Source: JADGHX01 sp040255575 (GTDB taxonomy: Bacteria > Pseudomonadota > Gammaproteobacteria > Steroidobacterales > Steroidobacteraceae). From it: a DNA stretch of 13,860 bases. A program made the position numbers and the translations under genes. Every line of letters begins with the position of its first letter. The stretch's first letter is position 1. The notes under the pieces were generated by a model. It saw only the letters and a list, made by a program, of their open reading frames with translations. It searched no databases and was not told the DNA's origin. This document shows, one piece after another, positions 1-7,846 of the stretch. The stretch is from the NCBI GenBank assembly GCA_040255575.1, contig JBDZVF010000137.1, positions 1 through 13,860 on the forward strand, read 5' to 3'.

Positions 1-1
1 A

Positions 2-343
2 ACCACGCGTCCGCCGTACCCACCGGCTCTGGGCCCGGAGGAAGCGGCAGCGCTACCACTCCAGCGCTATGTCGGCCGTTATGGCAATGCGAATCTGGAC
101 GTCCGTGTTTCAATACAGTCGGGGCAACTGTATGTAACCACGCGGCTGGCGTCCTCCGGAGCTGCACCGGACTACCACAGCCCGTTGTCCGCCCGAAAGG
201 AACATCTGTTTCTGCAGGAAACACCGGGTGCGCCGTTCTCGTTCCTGCAATTTCTGCCGGCCGAGGATGCGTCGCCTTCTTTCATCTGGACAGGCAACAC
301 GGTCTGGCGACGGTTTTCAGGCCGCAACTCGTCAACCACTTGA
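2..343 (+). CDS. C-terminal end of a probable serine hydrolase (beta-lactamase family), partial
   Basis: An open frame enters from the left edge and ends at TGA 341-343, giving 113 codons with no start inside the window. The sequence has the look of the small beta-strand domain that follows the catalytic domain in many beta-lactamase-type serine hydrolases (DUF3471-like tail). It shows a YVGRYGN turn, then a strand ending in SGQLYV, and near the end IWTGN followed by VWRRFSG. The catalytic SxxK and YxN motifs would lie upstream and cannot be seen. It converges with the lone C-domain gene with only 12 bp between the stops. It probably marks the edge of the cluster; a link to peptide maturation or resistance is possible but unsupported. 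Family assignment is from the tail alone and so is tentative; that it is coding is fairly sure. Confidence 0.55.
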   Translation, partial: TTRPPYPPALGPEEAAALPLQRYVGRYGNANLDVRVSIQSGQLYVTTRLASSGAAPDYHSPLSARKEHLFLQETPGAPFSFLQFLPAEDASPSFIWTGNTVWRRFSGRNSSTT

Positions 344-355
344 TTCTTGCCGACT

Positions 356-1678
356 TCAAACCATCTTCGCAACCTGCTGGGCGAGATGGAGCAGGTCCGT
401 ATTCAGCCTTATGACCGAGCTTTCGCCGAGCAGTCCCGTGCTGTACCGAAGGATCGGCCTGGTACGGTCCGCCGTCGTGAGGAACGGCACACCCAACGAA
501 TCAGAATCCCTGAGCAGGTACGGCAGCGGCTCGAGCTTTTGAAAGCCCTCTCCTTCGCGCGACAGGCTCGATAGCCAATGCGTCGGCAACCAGTTGAAGT
601 ACAGCGTCGTGCGCACTGAGCGAAAGGTATCCGCGCACTGAGGAGCGATGGAGGGCACCCACCCATGGTCCTGATGCTGACATGCCAGATAGAACGCTCT
701 GACGACACTTTTCAATAGCGACTCGAAGTCCTGATCGGGCCGCACACGGATTCTCAAGTGAAGATGATATGCAAGCTCGCCGACCATGCCGCATAGCTCA
801 TGCCGCCATCGATCGTCGACAACAAAGGAAATGAGCACGTCATCCGTCTCACACCAACGCGCCATCACCGACGCATAGATCGCCAGTATGACGAGTACCG
901 GGCTGGTCCCCTGACGCTGCGCTACCGCCTTGAGCGCAGTGGTCAGGTCCGCGCCGAATGGGGAAGCGATGCCAGCTGTCCCCACAGCGCGGGCGTCAAC
1001 CCGGGGACAAGTGAAGGACGCACCGTTCAGGTTCTCCAGCCAAAACGCAGCATGCTCTGCCAGCCATAATGGCCTGACCTCGTTCAACCAGATTGCGTAG
1101 TCGGCGAACTGTATTTCAGACCTTCGGAGAGTACAGGGCTGGCCCTGAGTGCGTCGCAGATACGAGCTCCATATTTCCGCGCAGAGCACCTGAATGGACG
1201 CGCAGTCCGCGATGACGTGATCCGCCATCAGAATCAACACGTGCTCCGTTTCCGAACGCCTTCCGAGCCTGGCGTCGAAGAGTGGACCTTTGCTCAGATC
1301 GACGGGCTCGAAGATCGCGCTACGTCCGAAGTCGTATGCCCAATCCCGATCATCCAGCCCAGCGAGGGAAACGACCGGCAGACGAAAATCATGCGGATCA
1401 TCTACGACCTGGCAGTAGTCCCCCTCCACCTTCACGATGCGCGTACGCAGGGAGTCGTGTCGAAGGATGGCATCCCTGATGCACGCCTCGAGAACGCAGA
1501 TGTCCAACGGACCGTGTATGAGCAACCCCTCATGGATGACGCGACTACTCGCACGCATTCGGGACTCGCCGATCAGCCCCAACCACAGCTCCTGTGCCGG
1601 TGATAACGGAACCCGGGACGTCTCCCCGAAATGCCGAAGCGGAACGTCCGCGACTCTGCGCCTCACACGGCTTTGCAC
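356..1678 (-). CDS. Stand-alone NRPS condensation-domain protein
   Basis: This protein of about 440 aa is a single condensation (C) domain, the enzyme that joins an acyl or peptidyl thioester to an amine acceptor. Visible C-domain motifs in order are PLSPAQELW (24-32), RHDSLRTRIV (73-82), the active-site region MADHVIADC (151-159), FADYAIW and YFNW. The usual HHxxxDG reads DHVIADC here: the second His (H154) and the Asp (D158) remain, but the first His is Asp and the Gly is Cys. It is clearly related to the C domain of the NRPS at 3571-6735, which keeps a perfect HHLIGDG. No adenylation, carrier or thioesterase domain is attached. It follows the carrier gene directly. The start at 1678 is GTG; a second GTG at 1666 would give the classic 4-bp GTGA overlap with the carrier stop and is equally good, as neither has a strong ribosome site. 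It may act as a terminal condensation/release enzyme or have a changed reaction; which one is inference. Confidence 0.85.
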   Translation of the reverse strand: MQSRVRRRVADVPLRHFGETSRVPLSPAQELWLGLIGESRMRASSRVIHEGLLIHGPLDICVLEACIRDAILRHDSLRTRIVKVEGDYCQVVDDPHDFRLPVVSLAGLDDRDWAYDFGRSAIFEPVDLSKGPLFDARLGRRSETEHVLILMADHVIADCASIQVLCAEIWSSYLRRTQGQPCTLRRSEIQFADYAIWLNEVRPLWLAEHAAFWLENLNGASFTCPRVDARAVGTAGIASPFGADLTTALKAVAQRQGTSPVLVILAIYASVMARWCETDDVLISFVVDDRWRHELCGMVGELAYHLHLRIRVRPDQDFESLLKSVVRAFYLACQHQDHGWVPSIAPQCADTFRSVRTTLYFNWLPTHWLSSLSREGEGFQKLEPLPYLLRDSDSLGVPFLTTADRTRPILRYSTGLLGESSVIRLNTDLLHLAQQVAKMV

Positions 1679-1911
1679 TTGTTGCTTTCAACCAGCGTGA
1701 CGATGTCGCGGACCGTCTTCGGCAAACCGGCATCCACCAGCGCGTCCATCGAGAAGTCGTACTCCTGCTGCAGCTCCATCAACACGGTGATCAGGTGAAG
1801 CGAGGTGATGCCCAGGGTCGCAAGATCCGAATCTTCCGGGAAAGCGTCCGGTCCCTGCATGGCCGGAATCCGGGCGCGAATCCGTTCGGCTATCAGTGCG
1901 CGCGTAGACAT
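1663..1911 (-). CDS. Free-standing acyl/peptidyl carrier protein
   Basis: An 82-aa carrier protein of normal length for the family. The phosphopantetheine attachment region reads LGITSLHLI with the modifiable serine at residue 37; the residue before it is Thr rather than the usual Asp or His. The rest fits a four-helix carrier fold: an N-terminal helix (TRALIAERIRARI), an acidic loop (PEDSDLATLG), and a final helix (TVRDIVTLVES). An AAAGGA Shine-Dalgarno lies about 7 bases before the ATG. It is the first gene of a two-gene minus-strand unit with the lone C domain and is divergent from the AMP ligase. The likely role is to carry an acyl or aminoacyl group, charged by that ligase, to a C domain. 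The partnership is inferred from gene position. Confidence 0.85.
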   Translation of the reverse strand: MSTRALIAERIRARIPAMQGPDAFPEDSDLATLGITSLHLITVLMELQQEYDFSMDALVDAGLPKTVRDIVTLVESNKCKAV

Positions 1912-2012
1912 GGCTGCGTCCTTTCGCTACGGAGGACGGGATCATAGATGAATTAGCCGCTTGCGGGCTTGCAGCCTGGAAGGCGCTCGTCCTGGCTTGA
2001 AATCGCTTTCGC
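1912..2012. promoter_or_regulatory. Divergent intergenic region with a candidate promoter
   Basis: This 101-bp spacer separates the carrier gene (minus) from the AMP ligase (plus) and must hold transcription signals for both. On the minus strand a TATGAT at 1941-1946 is a good -10 candidate about 30 bases before the carrier ATG; no convincing -35 box is seen at the right distance. The direct repeat GCTTGC (1959-1964 and 1967-1972) overlaps the short palindrome GGCTtgcAGCC (1966-1976), which could be a regulator site. No clear promoter for the ligase could be picked out. Confidence 0.4.
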
Positions 2013-3587
2013 ATGCGCGCTAAGAATGGCCGCATGCTTCAGGCGAACTCCTTTCGGCAGTTGCTTGCCATTGCGGGCGAGCAATATGGCGAAAAGCCTT
2101 TCTTCGTTGATGACGAGCTTCTCGGCCGCGTCTCGTACCGCGACGTGCTGCGCTTCTCGCAGGGCCTGGAGCAGCAACTGGATGCCCTGGGGGTTCCGCC
2201 GGGCGCGGCGGTCGCATCCATATTTCACAATTGCGGCCTGGCTGCCCTGCTGTTCGTATCAGTCATTGCCACACGGCGACTGTACGTCCCGTTGAATCCG
2301 GCTTCATCGCCGGGCGAGCTCGAGGACATGCTCCGTCGAAGCGACAGCAAGGTCCTGTTCCTCGACCCGACCCATTCGAGATCGAACCACTTCCCCGGCC
2401 TCATCGCGGTACGGGTGCAGGATCATCGCGAGTATTTTCTGGAAAGATGTCGGTGCGGACCGGCAGCCAACGCGCCCGGCAGCGAGTACGACCACGCTTT
2501 TGCCGGAGAAATCGTGTTCACCTCCGGTTCGACAGGACGACCCAAGGGAGTCGTCCTGAGCGAGCGCAACCTGCTGGCGAACGCATCCGCGCTGGTCGAC
2601 GCCTGCCAAATGTCCCCCGAGGATCGGTTCCTCACGGTATGTCCGCTCTTTCACAACAGCGGACAGATTCTGACGACGCTCGCCTGTGTGCTGACGGGCG
2701 GCTCAACGGCCGCCATCAGATCAGACATCGGGATGCTTCACTTCTGGCACTACCTGAACAAGCATCGGGGTCATTGGTGTCTGGTGATGACGTCTTTTCT
2801 CGCGCTTCTGCTGGCCCGTAAAGATTCGCCGGCAGGGTGGCATTCCATGCGCGGCCTGCTCACGGGAGGATCAGCCATCGACGCCGGACTCATCCATCAG
2901 TTCGAATCCCGGTTCGGCATTCCCGTTCGCACCGTCTATGGCCTGACGGAATCCTCGTCGATCGCGACATGCGAGCACCTCGATCCGGCACCCCGCGCCC
3001 TCGGCAGCTCCGGCAGAGCGCTTGCCTGCAGCGATGTCCGTATCGGAAGCGAGCCTTCGGCCCTGTATACGTGGGACCAGCCCGAGGCTCGCGAGCACGG
3101 AGAAATCTGGATCGGCGGTCCCACGATATTCGATCGCTACGTCGGGGACACCGAGCTGACGCAATTCCGGATTCGGGATGGCTGGTTGCGTACAGGAGAT
3201 CTCGGCTACTTCGACAGTACCGGAAACCTGTTCGTGGTGGATCGCATCGACTCGATGCTCATCGTCGGCGGCGAAAACGTCTATCCGGCCGAGATCGAGA
3301 GGCTCTGTGCGCTGTTGCCTGGAGCCGCTCAAATCGTGGTGGTCGGAGCAGACCATCCCATCTGGGGCAAGGAATTGATCCTCGTCTACAAGGCCTCCGA
3401 GCAATCCCCTCCTCTTCTGAAAGCCTGGCACCAGGTCTTTGCCGAAGAGCTCGCGGCGTTCAAGATTCCGCAAAAGTACGTCGGCCTGCAACAGCTTGGG
3501 CTTGCCGAATTTCCGCGCAAGGAGAACGGGAAGCTGGACCGACCGCGCATCACTGCCCTCGTGCGCGATTTCATATCGAAGCAGTGA
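2013..3587 (+). CDS. AMP-forming acyl ligase (ANL superfamily, acyl-CoA/acyl-ACP synthetase type)
   Basis: This 524-aa protein activates a carboxylic acid with ATP as an acyl-adenylate and passes it to a thiol. It has all the core motifs of the adenylate-forming superfamily: the P-loop FTSGSTGRPKG (169-179), VYGLTE (308-313), WLRTGDLG (391-398), the hinge region VDRIDSMLIVGGENVYP (409-425) and the C-terminal catalytic lysine in KENGKLDR (K507). The sequence is closer to acyl-CoA/aryl-CoA ligases than to amino-acid A domains (PLFHNSGQ at 211-218, GGENVYPAEIE), and no carrier domain is attached. It is the only biosynthetic gene here on the plus strand, sits between the NRPS and the carrier gene, and overlaps the NRPS 3' end by 17 bp tail to tail. 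The best guess is that it charges the lone carrier with a starter acid of unknown identity; a CoA acceptor is equally possible. ATG 2013 gives the longest frame; ATG 2034 is an alternative, and neither has a strong ribosome site. Confidence 0.88.
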   Translation: MRAKNGRMLQANSFRQLLAIAGEQYGEKPFFVDDELLGRVSYRDVLRFSQGLEQQLDALGVPPGAAVASIFHNCGLAALLFVSVIATRRLYVPLNPASSPGELEDMLRRSDSKVLFLDPTHSRSNHFPGLIAVRVQDHREYFLERCRCGPAANAPGSEYDHAFAGEIVFTSGSTGRPKGVVLSERNLLANASALVDACQMSPEDRFLTVCPLFHNSGQILTTLACVLTGGSTAAIRSDIGMLHFWHYLNKHRGHWCLVMTSFLALLLARKDSPAGWHSMRGLLTGGSAIDAGLIHQFESRFGIPVRTVYGLTESSSIATCEHLDPAPRALGSSGRALACSDVRIGSEPSALYTWDQPEAREHGEIWIGGPTIFDRYVGDTELTQFRIRDGWLRTGDLGYFDSTGNLFVVDRIDSMLIVGGENVYPAEIERLCALLPGAAQIVVVGADHPIWGKELILVYKASEQSPPLLKAWHQVFAEELAAFKIPQKYVGLQQLGLAEFPRKENGKLDRPRITALVRDFISKQ

Positions 3588-6500
3588 ACAGGGAGGCGAT
3601 GGAGACCTGCGGGTCCCGCACGACCCTCGCCGCGAATGCTCTGAAGCGATCCGCCAGCAGCCGCATGGTTTCGGGCCTGAAGAGATCGGCCCGGTATCGC
3701 ACACCCGCGTGAATCCCGCGACTCGTCTTCATGAACGTGAAGCGTATTTTGTTGGTGGGAATCTGGATCCTGACGGGAAATGTTTCCACCGCGAGCGAGC
3801 GACCCAACTCCCGTGACTCCTCGGGCAGCCAGTTGAAGCGCGCGCTTTCAATGACCTCCCGTCGCGGGCTGGGCAGCTCGAGCTGCTGGTAGGACTCGAT
3901 ATTCTCTTCGATGGCCAGGAACTGCCGCGACAAGCCTTCCAACACCTCACGGAACGGCTCGTCTCCATTCAGCTGTACCCTCAGAGGTACGAGGTGGGCG
4001 AAATCACCGATCACTTCGAGGTCTTCGGGGCGGCAGCGACCCGAGACCATGGTACCGATGAGGAAGTCGCGCTGGCGCCCCCAGCTCGCCAGAACGCACG
4101 CGTAAAGAGCAAGCACGAGCAGGCTTGGGTACGTCCGCAGTTGTTTCGAGAGAGCGACGAGAGCCGCGCTCAGATCCTCGCCGAACGAAAGCCCCGCACG
4201 CGCAGTGCTGAAGGGCTCGATATCCTCCAAACCGCTGTCTTCCGGGCAGCGCGTGCCGACGGCCCCAGCAAGCCGCTCCCTCCAATATCCGTCATCGTTC
4301 TTCGACCAGTACGACTGCCTGCTCCGCTGCCATATCGCGTAATCCGCATACTGGGGGATCGCGCCAGGAAGGTGCCGCTTTCCTTCCTTCAGCCCCACGT
4401 AAAGCCTGGACAGCTCGGTAAACAGCAACGAGGCCGACAGGCCATCGCCGATGAGGTGATGAACCAATACGCCCAGAACATGGTCGCGCTCCCCTGCACG
4501 CACCAACGTGGCGTCGAGTAGCGGCCCATTGTTCAGGTCCATGGGTCTGCTGAAGAAGCCAAGAATGTGCTCGTGTGCCACCTCGTCCTCCGCAACTCTC
4601 GACGGCCCCCGAATGTCGGCCACGCTCAACGCGGTGTCACTCCGGAACGATACGTGCTGCTTCGCCTCACCGGCGACCTGAACGATCCTCGTGCGCAGCG
4701 ACTCGTGTCGCCGGATCACTTCTTGCAGGCTGTCTCGCAGAAGCGGCACATCCAGCTCACCACGCAGCCGCAACGCCAACACGACGTGATCCGTTACCTG
4801 ATCGCCCGTCTTCTGCAGCGCGTTCCATCGTGACTGCTGTTGGACCGAAAGGGGTGCGAGCCGACCGCCGTCACTGCCGAGCGGCGTCGCGAGTGCGCCG
4901 CTGATCTCGCCCGGCTCCGCTCTGCATTTCTCGATGAACGCCGCCAACTGCAAGAGCGTCGGATGCTCGAATATGGCGTGCACGACGAGCCGTACGCCGA
5001 ACTGCGAACCGACTCGCGCAGCGACTTTCATGGCCAGCAGCGAGTGCCCGCCGAGCTCGAAGAAATCCGCCCGTCGCCCCACGAGCTGCGATCGCAGCAC
5101 GACCTGCCAGATCTCTGCGAGCGCGGTCTCGATTTCACCCCGCGGGGCCTCGTATGGTCCGGTCGGGTACGCGTCGGCGCCGGGTGGCGGCAACGCGCGC
5201 CGATCGAGCTTTCCGCTGGGTGTCAGTGGGAAGCGCACCATCACGACGAAACCGCGAGGGATCATGTATTCGGGCAACTGCGAACCCAACGCCTTGCGCA
5301 ACTGGAGGATCGGTTCTGCAGCTTCGTTCCCCGAAAGCACAACGTAAGCGATGAGACGCCGGTCTCCCGGAACGTCTTCGCGTGCGATGACGACGGCTTC
5401 CTGTATCAGCGGTTGACGCAAGAGCTGCGCTTCGATTTCACCCAACTCGATACGCTGACCGTTGATCTTCACCTGATGATCGTTCCGGCCGAGATACTCG
5501 ATCGCGCCATCGTCCCGCCAACGCCCCTGATCGCCGGTCTTGTATAGACGTGCTGACGGGTCTGCACTGAAGGGGTCGGCGATGAACCGCTCTGCTGTAA
5601 GTGCAGGCTGATTGAGATAGCCGCGGCCGACCGCTACCCCGCCGATATAGATTTCGCCGATCTCGCCAATCGGCACCGATTGGCGACGAGCATCGAGTAT
5701 ATACAGACGAACATTCCCGATCGGCCGGCCGATCGGAATGTGCGTTCTGTTGTCGCCGGGATCGCATTCCCAGGCAGTTACGTCTACGGCGGTTTCTGTA
5801 GGGCCGTACAGATTCGACAGGCGCACCCACGGAAGCAACTCGAAGACTTGGCGCGCCAGCGCAGCTGTCAGCTCCTCACCACTGCACACGATGTGTCGCA
5901 GGCCGCGACACTGTCCGGAGCGGTATGCGTTCAGAAAAGCCTGCAACATCGAGGGCACGAAGTGGAGCGTCGTGACGCCGCTCTCTTCGATGAGCTTCCA
6001 CAAGTACTGCGGGTCCCGGTGTCGGCCTGGAAGAGCGATGGCGAGCCGCGCACCGGTTATCAGTGGCCAGAAGAACTCCCACACAGAGACATCGAAACTG
6101 TAAGGCGTCTTCTGCAGGATGCGATCCCCGCTGCTCAAGCGATACTGGCTTTGCATCCACTGCAGGCGATTGACCACCGCGCGATGTTCGTTCATCGCGC
6201 CTTTCGGCCGACCGGTCGAACCGGAGGTGTAGATGACGTAAGCCAGATTCCGCGAGGTCAATCCGACATCGCGATGGTCGAGCTCTTCGCCCGGATACGA
6301 ATGCAGACCGTTCGACGCCTCGTCGAGCGCAAGCACCTCCGCCGCGGTTTCCGGCAACGCCTGACGCAAGCGTGCCTGCGTCAGAAGGATTGCCGGGGCG
6401 GCGTCCTCCAGCATGAACGCCAGTCGCTCCGGCGGGTACGTTGGATCGAGCGGCACGTATGCGCCGCCCGATTTCAGAATACCGAGCAGACCTACCACGA

Positions 6501-6735
6501 GCTCGATGCTGCGTTCGACGCAGAGGCCAACCAGGCATTCCGGTCCGATTCCACGCGCTCGCAGGAATCGAGCTAGTTGATTTGCGTGCCTGTTCAGCTC
6601 GGCATACGTGAGCCATCGATCTTCGAAGCACACGGCACACGCATCGGGAGTCCGCACCACCTGCTCTTCGAAAAGCTGATGGATCAGTGACGGCCCGGGA
6701 TAGTCGACGGCCGTATCGTTGAACTGACGCAGAAT
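3571..6735 (-). CDS. Non-ribosomal peptide synthetase, A(Ser)-T-C
   Basis: A single-module NRPS of about 1055 aa. Residues here count from the GTG at 6660; add 25 for the upstream start. The adenylation domain (about 1-495) has YTSGSTGRPKG (144-154), NLYGPTE (283-289), YKTGDQG (373-379), GRNDHQVKINGQRIELGEIE (391-410) and the lysine of PSGKLDRR (K484). Aligned by eye, the pocket residues D190 V191 W194 H233 V258 S260 L284 V292 D293 K484 spell DVWHVSLVDK, one change from the serine code of EntF (DVWHFSLVDK), so L-Ser is the expected substrate. The carrier domain has FFELGGHSL with S540. A full condensation domain (about 603-1029) has HHLIGDG (734-740). No thioesterase, reductase or epimerase follows. 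Start: the adenylation-linker sequence (QFNDTAVDYP then LIHQLFEEQV) is in frame upstream of GTG 6660, yet no ATG, GTG or TTG exists there. An AAAAGGA lies 6 bases before ATT 6735 (9 before CTG 6732), so I place the start at ATT. The stop of the oxygenase gene is 13 bp upstream, consistent with one operon. Confidence 0.93.
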   Translation of the reverse strand: MLRQFNDTAVDYPGPSLIHQLFEEQVVRTPDACAVCFEDRWLTYAELNRHANQLARFLRARGIGPECLVGLCVERSIELVVGLLGILKSGGAYVPLDPTYPPERLAFMLEDAAPAILLTQARLRQALPETAAEVLALDEASNGLHSYPGEELDHRDVGLTSRNLAYVIYTSGSTGRPKGAMNEHRAVVNRLQWMQSQYRLSSGDRILQKTPYSFDVSVWEFFWPLITGARLAIALPGRHRDPQYLWKLIEESGVTTLHFVPSMLQAFLNAYRSGQCRGLRHIVCSGEELTAALARQVFELLPWVRLSNLYGPTETAVDVTAWECDPGDNRTHIPIGRPIGNVRLYILDARRQSVPIGEIGEIYIGGVAVGRGYLNQPALTAERFIADPFSADPSARLYKTGDQGRWRDDGAIEYLGRNDHQVKINGQRIELGEIEAQLLRQPLIQEAVVIAREDVPGDRRLIAYVVLSGNEAAEPILQLRKALGSQLPEYMIPRGFVVMVRFPLTPSGKLDRRALPPPGADAYPTGPYEAPRGEIETALAEIWQVVLRSQLVGRRADFFELGGHSLLAMKVAARVGSQFGVRLVVHAIFEHPTLLQLAAFIEKCRAEPGEISGALATPLGSDGGRLAPLSVQQQSRWNALQKTGDQVTDHVVLALRLRGELDVPLLRDSLQEVIRRHESLRTRIVQVAGEAKQHVSFRSDTALSVADIRGPSRVAEDEVAHEHILGFFSRPMDLNNGPLLDATLVRAGERDHVLGVLVHHLIGDGLSASLLFTELSRLYVGLKEGKRHLPGAIPQYADYAIWQRSRQSYWSKNDDGYWRERLAGAVGTRCPEDSGLEDIEPFSTARAGLSFGEDLSAALVALSKQLRTYPSLLVLALYACVLASWGRQRDFLIGTMVSGRCRPEDLEVIGDFAHLVPLRVQLNGDEPFREVLEGLSRQFLAIEENIESYQQLELPSPRREVIESARFNWLPEESRELGRSLAVETFPVRIQIPTNKIRFTFMKTSRGIHAGVRYRADLFRPETMRLLADRFRAFAARVVRDPQVSIASLFTASI

Positions 6736-6741
6736 CGTCCG

Positions 6742-6750
6742 TCCTTTTCT
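6742..6750 (-). promoter_or_regulatory. Ribosome binding site for the NRPS gene
   Basis: The minus strand reads AGAAAAGGA immediately after and overlapping the TAG stop of the oxygenase gene. This is a good Shine-Dalgarno and lies 6 bases before an ATT codon (6733-6735) and 9 before a CTG (6730-6732). The first conventional start in the frame (GTG 6658-6660) is about 80 bases further on, too far for this site. It therefore supports an unusual start codon for the NRPS. Confidence 0.5.
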
Positions 6751-7828
6751 ATCCGCAGGCCTGACTGGGTACAGGTAGGGATCGCAAATACGGGACCAGC
6801 CGCTCGTTGTTCACGAGGCGGCGCGCTGGATCGTCCATGAACCGCTCGAGGAATGCGCGTCGTGGTGCCGCGACGACTCCGAGCCGTCGCAACCATCGAT
6901 CGGAGCCGTCGAACTGGGCGGGATTCTTGAGAGGCGCACGAGCATGCGCAACGCGCATGTTGTCGATAAATGCAATGTCTCCCGGAAAGGACGAGGTTGT
7001 CGCCGCGTGGTGCTCCAGGCTTCCAACCAGCTCTTCGATCACCGACAGCAGCTCGGCGTTTTTCCGGTACTCATCCATCTGCTCCGAGATGCGGGCAAAC
7101 GAGAATCGGATCCAGTTGTCCGGGCCATAGACGAATGACGTTGAAGTCTCGATGTTGCTCGTAGCTGCCTTCTGATAGAAGCTCGTCAACAGCTTGAACT
7201 GATACGTCTTCAGGGCATTCAGTGTCGCTGGGCGCATCGAGCCCGGACTCGGCATGTTTACCCGCGTTGCATCCCCGGACGGGTTCCTCAGGTAGGCGAA
7301 GGAAATGACATCGCACGTGGAGTGAAGCTGGTTGTCCGGCCCTCGATTGTACGGAGCGCCTTCCGTGTGCCAGTTGACCGCAAAACGGGTGCTCGCCCCG
7401 GGCCGCTGATTCCCCTTCGTGGGCATCAGGTCATCGCAAAGATTCGCATTTCCCTGCCCCGTGTAGCCGTATGAGTATCCGCCCGCGGCACCAATGATCG
7501 CGCAGCGCATGATGTCCAGCGGAAAGAGCTCATGCTCGGCGGGTGAATCCAGCTCCGCGGGCGTTGCCGGAATGGGAGCGTAGCGATCCATCGCTTTGCT
7601 CAGATCAATCTCTATCACGCCAACGGTACCCCGGTGCGCGATCAGATCCTGAACCTTGCTCGAGAGTCTGCCCAGCGCGGGGATCGCGTCCCGCCCACGT
7701 TGCTCGGCTGTTGCAACCGCCTCGTGCTCTCGCCCGCGCAGACGCGCCGCAGACACCTCATCCACGATTCTGCAAAGCGCGCTGAGCTCGCGCTCATCAG
7801 GCACGACTCTCTCGATAAAAGGGACCAT
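6749..7828 (-). CDS. Fe(II)/2-oxoglutarate oxygenase, clavaminate synthase/VioC-like amino-acid hydroxylase
   Basis: A 359-aa member of the clavaminate-synthase-like oxygenases, which use iron and 2-oxoglutarate to hydroxylate (usually at C3) or otherwise oxidise free or carrier-bound amino acids. The iron facial triad is visible as the HxE pair in NWHTEGAP (H154, E156) and the distal His in MRVAHARAP (H295). The C-terminal block FDGSDRWLRR (306-315) supplies the arginine that binds 2-oxoglutarate. Arginine 3-hydroxylase VioC and asparagine hydroxylase AsnO are known relatives of this architecture and have similar length. A near-perfect GGAGGA (7834-7839) stands 5 bases before ATG 7828, the best ribosome site in the window. 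It lies between the aminotransferase (18 bp away) and the NRPS (13 bp), so a diamino acid or serine-derived building block is a sensible substrate, but the substrate cannot be read from sequence. Confidence 0.87.
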   Translation of the reverse strand: MVPFIERVVPDERELSALCRIVDEVSAARLRGREHEAVATAEQRGRDAIPALGRLSSKVQDLIAHRGTVGVIEIDLSKAMDRYAPIPATPAELDSPAEHELFPLDIMRCAIIGAAGGYSYGYTGQGNANLCDDLMPTKGNQRPGASTRFAVNWHTEGAPYNRGPDNQLHSTCDVISFAYLRNPSGDATRVNMPSPGSMRPATLNALKTYQFKLLTSFYQKAATSNIETSTSFVYGPDNWIRFSFARISEQMDEYRKNAELLSVIEELVGSLEHHAATTSSFPGDIAFIDNMRVAHARAPLKNPAQFDGSDRWLRRLGVVAAPRRAFLERFMDDPARRLVNNERLVPYLRSLPVPSQACG

Positions 7829-7846
7829 GAAAGTCCTCCACCCGTC

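Noticed and set aside
2..343. ClbP-like prodrug-activating peptidase
   Set aside because: Those peptidases end in membrane helices; this tail is a soluble beta-rich domain with no hydrophobic segment.
2837..3712. Plus-strand frame of 291 codons and a minus-strand frame at 2871-3704
   Set aside because: Both lie within the AMP ligase, whose motifs fix the true frame.
6749..6811. Oxygenase and NRPS as one protein joined by programmed frameshift
   Set aside because: The A-rich run (AGAAAAGGA) lies after the oxygenase stop codon, so it cannot act as a slip site before it, and both proteins look complete. A separate start is simpler.
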